Below are positions 1-8,487 of a stretch of 42,801 nt of DNA, one piece after another. The notes under the pieces are model-generated. The model did not search any database and was not told the DNA's origin. It saw nothing but the letters and a program-made list of their open reading frames with translations. The translations under genes and the position numbers were made by a program. The stretch's first letter is position 1, and every line of letters starts with the position of its first letter. The stretch is from Hydnum rufescens UP504 (Eukaryota > Basidiomycota > Agaricomycetes > Cantharellales > Hydnaceae), in NCBI GenBank assembly GCA_014904985.1, contig MU129221.1:1-42801 (forward strand), in the 5' to 3' direction.

Positions 1-500
1 GTAGGCCTCCATCCTTCTTTTTGACAAAGAAGACAGGGGCAGCTATGGGTGACTTGGATGGGCGGATTCGTCCAGTCTCTAGGTGCTCCTTCAAGAAGGC
101 ATCCATCTCTAGCTGCTCATTGGGAGATAATGGGTATAATTTCACCCCAGTATGCACAATGTCCTCTTTTAGCTCAATAGCATGGTCCCAGGGATGACGT
201 GGGGGAAGGCAATCAAAGGATTCCTTAGTGAAGACATCATGGAAGTTGTGGTACTGTTTGGGCACCATTTCTTCAAAGGGGCACTTCTTAAAGGTCTTCT
301 TATGCTGCTCAATGGCGAGGTGGGTGGATATAGATTCAGTTGCAGAGATATGCTCTTCAGGGTGAAGGAAGACTACAAAGATACGATCTTCCCCATGCAC
401 ATCTTCCTGGTTATCACCAGGCGAGCTCTTGCCCATTTTCTTTGATAGAACACCTGGACTAGGCTTTTCTATGAAAGAGGGAGGCGAGGCATGGTCTGGT
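1..500 (-). pseudogene. Gypsy-1 pol, start of reverse transcriptase (cut by window edge)
   Basis: The minus strand from about 500 down to 1 is an open frame without a local start codon. It encodes the linker before Ty3/Gypsy reverse transcriptase and the first RT motif: a 'FDCLPPRHPWDHAIEL' block, a 'LSPNEQLEMDAFL' block and then 'SPIAAPVFFVKKKDGGL', which are characteristic of Tf1/chromovirus RT domain 1. The catalytic YxDD box would lie left of base 1. The frame is closed upstream by a TGA near 500, and every frame between 500 and 606 has stops, so protease and RT are no longer joined. The element is oriented minus with its 5' LTR at 2564-3408. Family assignment is firm; whether any copy is active cannot be judged. 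Confidence 0.85.
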
Positions 501-605
501 CAAGCAAAGACAATGGGGAAGAGTGGTGGTGTGGCAAATTTCTATCACCCTTGTGATCTCCCTTGGGCCTCAACTGTTGGGGTACGCCCTGGAGATGCCC
601 ATCTC

Positions 606-1316
606 TCACGTTTGCCCGGAGGGACTGACTGGCAAAGATAGGATAGGGTCTCCTTGGTGACTGCGCGATAGAAGAGGACCAGGTGGAGATACAGATGCAG
701 AGGCATTAAGGCTGCATCCAGAGTTTTCCTTTGCTAAGACAATGCAGACACATTGCAACCCACATCCATCAGGACACTGTGTCATTGCTACCTTACCCAT
801 TGACCAGTTGATCTCAGGGTTATGATGAACAAGCCAGGTGTGCCCTACAATGAGGGGAACCCATCCCAGGCTAGTCACAGCAAATGTACTTTTCTCTGAA
901 TGGTCACCAAAGCGCATCAGGAGGTCAACTTCCTCTCGAACTGAGCCAGCATCATTAAGGGTGCCATCAATGTTGTAAAGTGGAATCAGCTGCGGGAGTT
1001 GCTGAGTAGTAAGATTTTTGGCCTTAACAAACTCCTGATCAATGAACATCCCTGTTGCTCCAGAATCAAGCAGGGCATCAACTGCCATAGGCTGGCCACT
1101 GTCTAGGGTCTGTAGATGGACCTTCAGCTCAGTAGCTTGGCGAAGGTGTGTGGAATAGATATAGAGTGGTGGGTTTGTGGATAATGACACATCTTTTCTT
1201 TCATGTAGGCCATCAATGTCAATGTGATCAAACATATCCATTGTGGGTCCTCCTGTACAAGTTGAAAGAAGAGAGAATCGGTTTGTCGAACAGGGCGTGT
1301 CCTTCACTGTCGACAT
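606..1316 (-). pseudogene. Gypsy-1 retropepsin-like aspartic protease ORF
   Basis: An ATG-started ORF of 236 codons contains the retropepsin active-site motif 'ALLDSGATGMFID' (about residue 80) and the later hydrophobic-Gly motif 'PLIVGHTWL' (about residue 155). This is the usual layout of the protease that processes Gag-Pol in Ty3/Gypsy elements. It lies between the Gag zinc knuckle (1457-1498) and RT (1-500) on the same strand, as expected. In an intact element it would be a domain of the polyprotein, so the ATG at 1316 is probably an internal methionine. The downstream region to 500 is closed in all frames, consistent with a dead element. Confidence 0.8.
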
Positions 1317-1456
1317 CTTTAAAAATCCTTTGCCACACCCTCATTCCCATCCTCAGCAGATTTGGGTGCCAGAGTAGCACGAACTTTCTCTACCACTTCC
1401 TCCATCTGCTCAGATGACAGAGCACCTTGGACTGAACAAGAGCATGGGGGCTCAGG

Positions 1457-2499
1457 GCAGTCTCTGGCAATGTGGCTGGGTTTGTTACAATTCCAGCACA
1501 GACCAGCAACTCAGCGAGGATTATTCTGACGATGATTGGAGTCTACATCCATAGGTTCATAAGTGGAGGAGGAGGGTGCAGCAGCAGCAGGACAGAAAGA
1601 GGTTGGAAGAGTTGAGGAGTAGTAGTAGCAGGGCAGAAAGGTCTAATTGTTCCTGGACAGTTGTCCTGGCAATGGTTGGCAGGAGAGAAGGAGTGCTGTT
1701 CATTAAAGCGACGCCACAACTTATCAATGCGAGTGGCTTTGTCCTTCCATTCTTGAAGGGACATAGGGAGGGTGTCAAGGTGTATCTTCTTGACCAAGCT
1801 ATGGAGCAGTCCATGCTCATAAGCATCCATCAAGGCTCCATCATTAAAGCCTGTCTTCCCAGATATGGCCTCAAAGGCCATCGTATACTCCTCAGCTGTC
1901 ATCCCTCGAGTCATCTTCAAGGTACGAAGTTGCTGACAGGCATGAGCCTCTCAGTCCACATCACCGAAGGCTGCCTCAAAGCAGGTGCAAAAGGTATCCC
2001 AATCAGGGAAGGGAGAATCGCCATCAAGGATAGTGCGTGTGTAGTTGGAAGCCCAATCACCAGCACTGCCTCCTTGCATGTAGGAGAGGGCATAGAGGAT
2101 CTTTGTCTGATCACTGGGAAAGGAGTTGGGTTGAATAGCAATGTTAAGTTTAAGAGCACGGAGGAAGGGATCAGCCTTCTTTCGATCACCACCAAAGACC
2201 TCTGGATCAGCTGCCTTTGGGGGACATGCAGAGATGGAAGGAGTGGTGGTAGGAACAGGAGGAACTCCAACAACAGGAGCAGGGAGGTTCTCGACAACAG
2301 TCTTGGTGATTGCCTCAACTTCAGCCATCAGAGTTTCACAAGAAGAGGCATCAGTTTGAAGGCGAGTCACTAGGTTCTGGAGTACAAGGTTCTGTTGCTC
2401 CAACTGCTCGTACTGTCATTGTTGTGCCTCCATCATTTGACGAAGGCCTTCTCCAGCAGCGCCAAAGACAGAGAAGGCATCAGCAGGGATTTTGTCCAT
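1457..2499 (-). pseudogene. Gypsy-1 Gag with CCHC zinc knuckle, disrupted
   Basis: Gag probably starts at the ATG at 2499-2497, about 65 nt after the 5' LTR. The capsid-like part includes 'PEVFGGDRKKADPFL' and 'FEAAFGD', features shared by Gypsy Gag proteins. One frame runs through two in-frame TGA codons (2416-2418 and 1951-1953) to near 1543. After a frame change comes a zinc knuckle C-x2-C-x4-H-x4-C (CWNC...H...C, 1457-1498), preceded by another TGA in a context where arginine fits. All three stops are compatible with CGA-to-TGA change. The virion-like role is inferred from the family; this copy cannot make full Gag without readthrough. Confidence 0.82.
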
Positions 2500-2550
2500 G
2501 AGGAGAGGAGGTAGAAGGGATAAGGAAGATGTTTTGGGGTCGAAGAGATG

Positions 2551-2561
2551 AGTTTCGATCT
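2551..2561 (-). other. Gypsy-1 primer-binding site, self-priming type
   Basis: Two bases inside the 5' LTR (which ends at 2564), the element strand reads AGATCGAAACT. This is the exact reverse complement of AGTTTCGATCT at 2719-2709 in the LTR, the position where transcription should begin 32 nt after the TATA box. The region does not start with the TGG expected for a tRNA 3' end. The arrangement matches Tf1 of fission yeast, in which the first 11 nt of the mRNA fold back onto the PBS. The mechanism is inferred from the pairing; the pairing is seen directly. Confidence 0.75.
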
Positions 2562-2708
2562 TCTGTCAGGGCAACACTGCTGTTGAAGCCACAAACAGAA
2601 AGAGGAAAGAGATTAATTAACCACATGCTATCGCAGTGGGAATCCTGAGTATACACCACACAACAAGGGATACACAAGTCTCGCACCTATCGCAGTGGGA
2701 ATCCTGAG

Positions 2709-2751
2709 AGATCGAAACTGGTGATCCCCCAACTGCGAAGGGCTATAAATA
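2709..2751 (-). promoter_or_regulatory. Gypsy-1 LTR core promoter
   Basis: On the element strand TATTTATAG (2751-2743) is followed 32 nt later by an A at 2719, predicted as mRNA base 1. The start was chosen because the next 11 nt are exactly complementary to the PBS at 2551-2561. The other four LTR copies keep a TATA-like motif and the primer segment, with CpG-type changes (GATCA or GATTG instead of GATCG). Confidence 0.6.
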
Positions 2752-2897
2752 CTATTTCCTGCACACAGCCTCCAGCCTTCCAGGCCTTCCACCATCTTCC
2801 ATAACCTTCCAGATCCTCCTAGAATGCCGGCTCCACAGCCCATCAGTCAGCCTCCACAGCCACCATCACTAAGCCTCACTAAGCTGATGCAGCCATG

Positions 2898-3332
2898 TTA
2901 TGAATCCTGTGCATACCTCCACATGGCTATGCCCCAACTTCCATATGTATCCCCCTTAGCGTATGTACTTCCAAGGCAGTGTATGCCTGGGTACCCCAAA
3001 GGTGTCCCAAGTGTCAAAGGACCGTAATGATGTGGATGGAGTATGGATTGGGACAGGTGATGTGGATTCAGGGACTGGGGTAGAGGAGGAGGAGGGGGAG
3101 TCTGGATTGGCAACTCCATGGACTCACATGGGGAACGAGGGAACAACAGGTGCTGACAAGGGCGCCAATGCTGCCACTGGTTGACTACCCAGCCCATAGC
3201 CCGCTGACCAAGGCCTGATAGAATGAGGGCAATAATAATAAGAGAAATGCCAATAATGGCAAGGATGACAATAACCCCCATAGTGAATGGAGGGAGAGAG
3301 GAGACAAGAGCATTTGAGGAAGTAGGCGCCAT
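2898..3332 (-). CDS. LTR-internal ORF, one-pass membrane protein (copy A)
   Basis: A 144-codon ATG ORF lies inside U3 of LTR family 1, starting 76 nt from the LTR 5' end. The protein has a short polar N-terminus (MAPTSSNA...), one strong hydrophobic segment at about residues 18-42 (VIVILAIIGISLIIIALIL), a tryptophan-containing patch (WVVNQWQHW) and a proline-rich tail. No signal peptidase site or known domain is recognised. In the 3' LTR this U3 ORF would be the last ORF on the genomic RNA. The same start, membrane segment and tail occur in four other LTR copies, including a strongly diverged one, which suggests the ORF is or was coding. After about residue 78 this copy shifts frame relative to the 20-22 kb copies. 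Function unknown. Confidence 0.55.
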   Translation of the reverse strand: MAPTSSNALVSSLPPFTMGVIVILAIIGISLIIIALILSGLGQRAMGWVVNQWQHWRPCQHLLFPRSPCESMELPIQTPPPPPLPQSLNPHHLSQSILHPHHYGPLTLGTPLGYPGIHCLGSTYAKGDTYGSWGIAMWRYAQDS

Positions 3333-3408
3333 ATGATAGAGTCAATGAAGAATGATACTCTGACAGGTAAGTCCTTAGGCAGAAGCAAATGTCAATTTGA
3401 TCCTGACA

Positions 3409-4477
3409 GATCTGGCATGGCAGAATGAATGCAACATGGAGGCAGGTAACTGGATTGCTACCCAACTTGCCATGCTCACCAAAGATATCCACAACTGCTT
3501 TGACAAACTTGAGCAGGATGTGTCTGCTCTCTCCTCTGTCCTGGCCTCTTCCCAGCCTGCCTCCTATAGCCAAGCCCTTGCCTCAGACAAGTCCTCCACT
3601 GCTACTGGCCACCCAAAGGTGACCCCCCCCTGCTACCTCCACCTGTGTCCACAACCCTGAACTGGATCTCAGACTGGTCCAGTCCCATCCCAACAATCCA
3701 GTTTACCCCACAACCCTCTTCCCAGAGCTCAAATGGCTGGCTGACACTGCCATTGAATCTGCTAGCAGTGTCAACTCAAATGGAAAACCCCTGAAAGCAC
3801 ACACAGTCTTGCACCATGCCTCAAAGGACATCATTATCACTATGAATTCTGTCACTGATGCTGACTGCCTCCACTCTAACATTAGCTGGGTCCCTCTCCT
3901 CAGTAAAGAGCTCACACTCTGCCACCTGGTCTTTGCCATTATAGCACACCATATTCCCACCTCCTTTGACCCCATGTCAAAAGACGACTTCAAGGACCTT
4001 AAATCCAGCAACCCAGGTATACTGGACAGCCTAGCCCATGTCATGTGGGCTTGCCCCAACTTAGACACCAACAAGAAGTTCTCCTCACTGGTCCTCCACC
4101 TCCACAACCCCCACAATGCCAACAAAGAGATAATCAATTCCATCTCTTTCAATGGCACCCTTCTAGCCATGGAGAAATTGCATTGCTCAGTCCTCCAGTG
4201 CCACAACTGTCAATGCTTTGGCCATACTGCAGCTTGATGTTTGGCCCAGAAGTCCTGTGGCCACTGTGCTGGCCCCCACCTAACCACCAAATGCCACTGC
4301 ACTGCCACCCCAGCATGTTGCAATCATCATGACTGTGACCATGTCCTGCTCCAATGTGTATTATGTAAAGGTAATGACTGGGGCACCAGCAAGGAATGCC
4401 CTGTGCAGATCCAAGCCCTGGCCTGGGTAAATGACTCCCTCAATGACAATCCTCTCCTCTACCCTATTCATGAGTAG
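3409..4477 (+). pseudogene. LINE ORF1 (nucleic-acid-binding Gag-like protein)
   Basis: A plus-strand ORF1 of a non-LTR retrotransposon begins around the ATG at 3436 and continues to about 4477. A poly-C run at 3623-3630 causes one frame slip, after which the frame stays constant and is broken only by TGA at 4235-4237. The C-terminal half has several CCHC-type knuckles (first at about 4201-4240, 'CHNCQCFGHTAA'-stop-C, then CGHC...H...C and CVLCKGN...C). The TGA falls just where LINE knuckles usually have Arg-Cys. ORF1 proteins of this kind bind element RNA. Gypsy-1 has removed the LINE 5' end to the left. ORF2 begins about 100 nt downstream. Confidence 0.75.
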
Positions 4478-4576
4478 AGAGGCCTCTCAAGCCTCCTCCA
4501 GTCATAGCCCCCTCCCACCCACTAACCCTCTCTTCCCCTCCTCTGAGTTTTTGCTTTCCAATATAATACACACCAC

Positions 4577-4856
4577 ATGTCAGTGGTCCACCACTCCCTT
4601 TTTAATAGCCCCAAGACAGCCAAATTCAATATCTTGTTTATTCAGGAACCTTATACCTACACCCTTAATGGCACCTCCCACATCCTACAGCATCCTAAGT
4701 GGCACCTCATACTCCCACCAGCCCCAGTCCCTGACCCCCTGACCTCCCTGGCCTCTGTCATTTACATTAATACTCACATCCCTTCTTCATTATATAAAAC
4801 TCTCAACATGGGTTTGCCTAACATCACAGCCATATCCTTCTCCTCCCCCTCCTCCT
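4577..4856 (+). pseudogene. LINE ORF2 endonuclease, segment 1
   Basis: The first part of an APE-type endonuclease domain contains 'NILFIQEPYTYTLNG', the motif with the catalytic Glu of LINE endonucleases, which nick target DNA for reverse transcription. The frame is open to the Gypsy-2 insertion at 4857. It continues in the same frame at 14920 once the insert and one CTCCT copy are removed: 'LPLIFINVYNPP' follows directly, which is the next conserved motif of the family. The ORF2 start codon is not evident; the frame is already open at 4577. Confidence 0.8.
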
Positions 4857-5370
4857 TGTTAATTCAGTAGAGTCCGAATTAGGTTTGGGGCGATTAAACA
4901 GTCCCGGCGGGGGTTCCGGATTGGGCTTTGGTCCATGTCTACCTTCGACAGGATTGCATGTTAGTTCGAAGGTAGGGTCCGGGAACGAACTAGGATGGGT
5001 CTTCAGACGTAGGTCCGTAGGTCCGGGTTTTGCCATGACGCTAGAAATAGAAGTAAAGTTCTGTGGTCAGGTCACGTAGTGCGAGAATCGCAGTGTACTG
5101 TTCCAGTACACTGCGGGTAGCAGCCAAGTGAGTGGAAAAAAGATACATTTTCGGATCTTCCCGTGGCTAGCTATTCGAGTCTACTTACGTAAACAGATAC
5201 GAATCTAGCTAAAGCCGGGGCAGCACCAAACTCCTGTGGAGAAGCTTTCCACCAGAGTATTTGAGAAGAAAAGGAAAAAAGGAAGTAAGAAAGGAGGGAA
5301 TACATTGGTTCATAGTGGTAGCGATGTTTTAATAGGGCCGAGTGCCAGTCGGACTAATATCCCACTAACA
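4857..5370 (-). repeat. Gypsy-2 3' LTR
   Basis: A 514-bp LTR, TGTTAATTC...CCACTAACA on the plus strand, with inverted ends TGTTA/TAACA. It is the 3' LTR because the element is minus-oriented; a G-rich PPT adjoins it at 5371-5381. It contains an ATG-started frame beginning MAKPGPTDL (from 5036), also present in the 5' LTR. Confidence 0.93.
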
Positions 5371-5381
5371 ATGCCCCCCAG
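5371..5381 (-). other. Gypsy-2 polypurine tract
   Basis: On the element strand CTGGGGGGCAT directly precedes the 3' LTR start TGTTAGTGGG, the position of the plus-strand primer in LTR retrotransposons. Confidence 0.7.
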
Positions 5382-7183
5382 TCTGGCGGAACAAAGGCCT
5401 TAACGTCGGTCGGAGTGTCCCCGTCGGTCGTTCGGGTGCCTGTCCTCATCGCTGTTGTAAGAGCTATGGTATCGATCCCTACATACTTCCGAACGTATAG
5501 CCCTTCTTTGAGGCCCGCTGGTTCCTGCACGAGCCATTTCCAGTTCTGTTCGTTCATGGGGATGGAGTCGATCTGGCCTAGGGGGGAAGGTCCCCAGTTG
5601 GATCACGGGGGCCTCTTGCCAAGAGCCATCTGCGGCGTTTACGAAGGGTACGCTGCCCACTATTTGGGGCCGGGGCGGTAAAAGTGTTTGAGGTGTCAAG
5701 TAGGAAGCCATCGTATTGGGCCCAGCCGAGTAATACTGATCTAGGGTTTGCGATGGGGAGTTTCGACGATTTTCGATCTCTTCGTATGAAGATTCCTGTG
5801 GTCGAGTTCGACGTTCCGGTGAACGTGGCCGTCTGGACGTGCCGGACCGGCGTGAGGCTTCCTCGTGCTGGTGCGGGTTTCTTCGTCGGGTCGCCAGTGT
5901 CTGTCACTCTCCAGTATTCCTGGGATACGGTTGGGCCCTGTACGAGGGTCTCTTTGACGGCCCCTTGACGCTGTCTGGGAGGCGTAATCGGTGTAGACTG
6001 GGGCGGGTTCGGAATATCTGACTGTGGATGGGGCTGGCAATGTGGGCAGAGTATCCCACCACTTGTCCGGGTCTGTGTCGCTCCTCGAGGTATTTTCAGA
6101 GGGTTCCGTGGTAGGATTGTCATCTTCCCACGTTGGCGAGGACATGGGTATGTCGAACGACGGGACGGTAGGTTCTGTGACATCTCCCTCCGGTAGTGGT
6201 TTGGTATTCACGGTTCGACATTCCGCGGCCGTCATGAAGGTACCATCTGGCCGGTAGTACCCTGCGGAGTACAGGTGTTTTGTAGCATTGTCCAGGACGT
6301 CAAAGTTGTCCAGATGTGGTGGCGGCCCTGGGAATACGTCTTCCCACTTGTAGGTTTCGCGACTATCCATTCCCGGAAATGGCAGAGCCTCTCCTTCGAA
6401 GGAGTCGCATAGGATGAGTGGTTCCCGTAGTCTGGCTTCGTTAGTCGCCAAAATAGCCGTCTTGTATCAGCACTAGTTGGGATTCCGGTAGGCTTCGGTT
6501 GTATGGATGGTACGGCTGGAGTCGGCAAACGCACACAGTCTATATGCATGTAACTGTTTCCAGAGCAAGTACTTGTGGTCTCGTCCGCCAGACTTAGTCC
6601 AGACGAAACCAACGGGGGCACTCAGAAGCCATGGAACGGCAGGCATATCTTCGGATCGTCCGTACGGGGAATGAGAACTAACGAATAACCGGTGTGTGAC
6701 AACATAGTTGGAGTACGCCAAAAGTACTGCGATTATTCGTGTGATTGGAGGTAACAGGCGTGGAGAGCGTCACTACAATACCAGGGTTTGAACAGGTTTT
6801 CGAATCGTGGACGGTCGGGTGCATCGATACGGTAACGAATATTTCTGATATAGGTAGGGATCAGGAGGCTGGAGATCCATTCATTTTCCTCCACTTGACC
6901 CCAGGCGTAGTCCCACGATGATCGAAGGGCATCCAGGCATTCTTTCTGACGACAGCTTGTTTGTTTTCATCTCATGTTTCGCAAATCGTTGTAGGAAGGT
7001 TGGTACGAATGCTGCCAGTAGACTAAGTGGTTGCGCAGAGGTAATCAGTTCGAATGAGGGCCGTTGTCCTAAGATATCCAACATTCCCATTGTGTCCCGA
7101 CCGGGTAAGATGTGCGATTGGTGGCGTAAGGACGTGGTGGTAAGTCTCGTGGAAGGTATAGCCATATCGTGTCTCTCCCACAT
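5382..7183 (-). pseudogene. Gypsy-2 extra sense ORF region after the chromodomain
   Basis: Between the chromodomain and the 3' LTR lie about 1.8 kb that most chromoviruses lack. They hold overlapping or adjacent minus-strand ORFs: 7183-6881, 6721-6473, 6451-5741 (236 codons, with 'YYRPDGTFMTAAECRTV'), 6183-5578 and 5711-5400. They look like one longer coding region of about 500-600 codons cut by frame changes. The middle part is acidic and Pro/Ser/Thr-rich. I see no signal peptide, membrane anchor or furin-like site, so an envelope protein is not supported. No domain is recognised. Position alone makes it comparable to third ORFs or accessory ORFs of some plant and fungal Gypsy elements. Confidence 0.5.
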
Positions 7184-7329
7184 AACGGGCTGGACTGTGG
7201 TCTTGGAAATCGGTACGGGACCTCATGTTGGGGTTAGGGAATGGTGTGTCGTTCTCAAACCGGCTATCACCGTGAACAGGCCAGGTAGGACTCCGGGGTC
7301 CGGGATATCGTTAGTGGCTGTGCGATCCT

Positions 7330-7784
7330 TGAACTCCTTCACTACCTCCGGAGCGTTACGTAGGTCTCGATTGGATTGCCATGAGTCGTGTTCAGGTCGT
7401 ATCCGTGCCAACGAACCTGGTACTCCACGGCACGTTTTTTCTTGTTGTACCGTGAACCTATAATCCTCTCTACTTCGTATTCTTCCGAAGTCTTTAGACC
7501 ATCCCGGGGGTTTGCCAATGTGGGTCGGTCTTTATCTTGGACCGACGGTATAGGGTGAGGTGTTCCAGGTTGACCACATTATGCATAGGCATCGAGTCCG
7601 GGAGTCTCAACCGGTAAGTACTAGGGCTAAGGACCTCGGTAATCTCGAACGGGCCGATTCTACGTTGCATAAGTTTACGGCCTGTGCCTTTGACATCCAC
7701 GAGTTCCAGGGAATGCGGGTTTAACAGTACTTCGTCCCCTACCTTGTAAAGAACAGCCCTTCGTTTCTTGTCATACTGGTACAC
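7330..7784 (-). pseudogene. Gypsy-2 integrase C-terminus: GPY/F module and chromodomain
   Basis: ORF 7784-7494 contains 'MQRRIGPFEITEVLS...YRLRLP', the GPY/F module that follows the integrase core, with 'VGDEVLLN' before it. After a frame break the minus strand at 7488-7330 reads 'EEYEVERIIGSRYNKKKRAV', then 'EYQVRWHGY', then in a shifted frame 'EHDSWQSN' and 'APEVVKEF'. These are the core strands and C-terminal helix of a chromodomain. In chromoviruses this domain binds methylated histone H3 and steers integration to heterochromatin, which fits a nested-transposon region. At least one frameshift lies inside the chromodomain. Confidence 0.83.
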
Positions 7785-7870
7785 TTGCGAGTCGGCGGCC
7801 CGAATAATGGCGTCACGGGCCCAAGTCTCGTCGTACTCGGAGGGCGCCTATGCGATGGTCTGCTAATGGA

Positions 7871-8487
7871 CTATCGGTGAGCATCGACCCCGTTGACTTC
7901 TTGTAGTAGACGTAGTGGCGTCCGGGGCGTATACCCCAATAACAGTATGGCGGGCGACATTTGTGTGGCCGAATGCATAGCCCTATTATAGGCAGATGCT
8001 AGTACGTCCAACCAGTCGGCCCAATCAGTATGGTCGGCATTTACGTAACATCGTATCATGGTCTCCAAATGCTGGTTCATTACTTCAGTCTGGCCGTTGG
8101 TTTGAGGGTGGTGTGAAGTAGACATGGCCAGTCGGGTGTCGAAGTAATTCGCTAGGGAGTGCCAAAAGTTACTTATGAAACGAGGGTCACGGTCGCTCAC
8201 GATTCGGGTCGGTAGTCCAAAATGTTTGTACACCTCTCTGTGTAGTAGGGCAGCCACCTCGTCCACGGTTACGTGGGTAGTAGTAGGAATAAAAATACCA
8301 TATTTCATAATTTGTCCACAACGACCAGTATTGCTCGTGTCCCTATTTAGTATCTGTAACGAGTCATACTGATGACCTCATCAGTAATCGAGTAGTACCT
8401 GGAGTCGGCGTGTGTCTACCATGATGACTCAAATGGCGCTTGGTACGTCGAGCGGCCTTAGGTACCCTTTGGCCCCAGTCGGTCGTG
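7871..8487 (-). pseudogene. Gypsy-2 integrase catalytic core (frameshifted)
   Basis: The retroviral-type DDE integrase core is spread over three frames. 'CDICQKTNTTDWG' (second half of the zinc-binding HHCC motif) is out of frame with the upstream H-H half. 'ILVVVDK' near 8320 carries the first catalytic Asp. The ORF 8308-7871 supplies 'IVSDRDPRFISNFW' (second Asp) and 'HHPQTNGQTEVMNQ' (catalytic Glu). The catalytic residues are therefore all present in the DNA, but single-base losses near 8500 and 8310 separate them. The region between (about 8340-8440) is degraded, with two adjacent TGA codons. Confidence 0.85.

Larger units (their letters stand above)
2564..3408 (-). repeat. LTR family 1 (5' LTR of Gypsy-1)
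   Basis: An 845-bp LTR with inverted ends TGTCAGG/CCTGACA. In element sense it runs 3408 to 2564: U3 (with an ORF, 3332-2898), TATA at 2751, predicted start at 2719, then R-U5. It lies directly upstream of the Gypsy-1 PBS and Gag. A 22-bp motif containing GTGGGAATCCTGAG is present twice in R-U5 (near 2630 and 2690). The right flank (3409 on) is LINE sequence; the partner LTR lies left of the window, so the TSD cannot be checked. Further copies: 20245-21660, 21665-23941, 26690-28823 and 29101-29904. Confidence 0.85.

Noticed and set aside
1576..2373. Plus-strand ORF of 265 codons
   Set aside because: It is antisense to Gypsy-1 Gag and has no family features of its own.
5382..7183. Envelope gene in Gypsy-2
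   Set aside because: The region has no visible signal peptide, membrane anchor or cleavage site.
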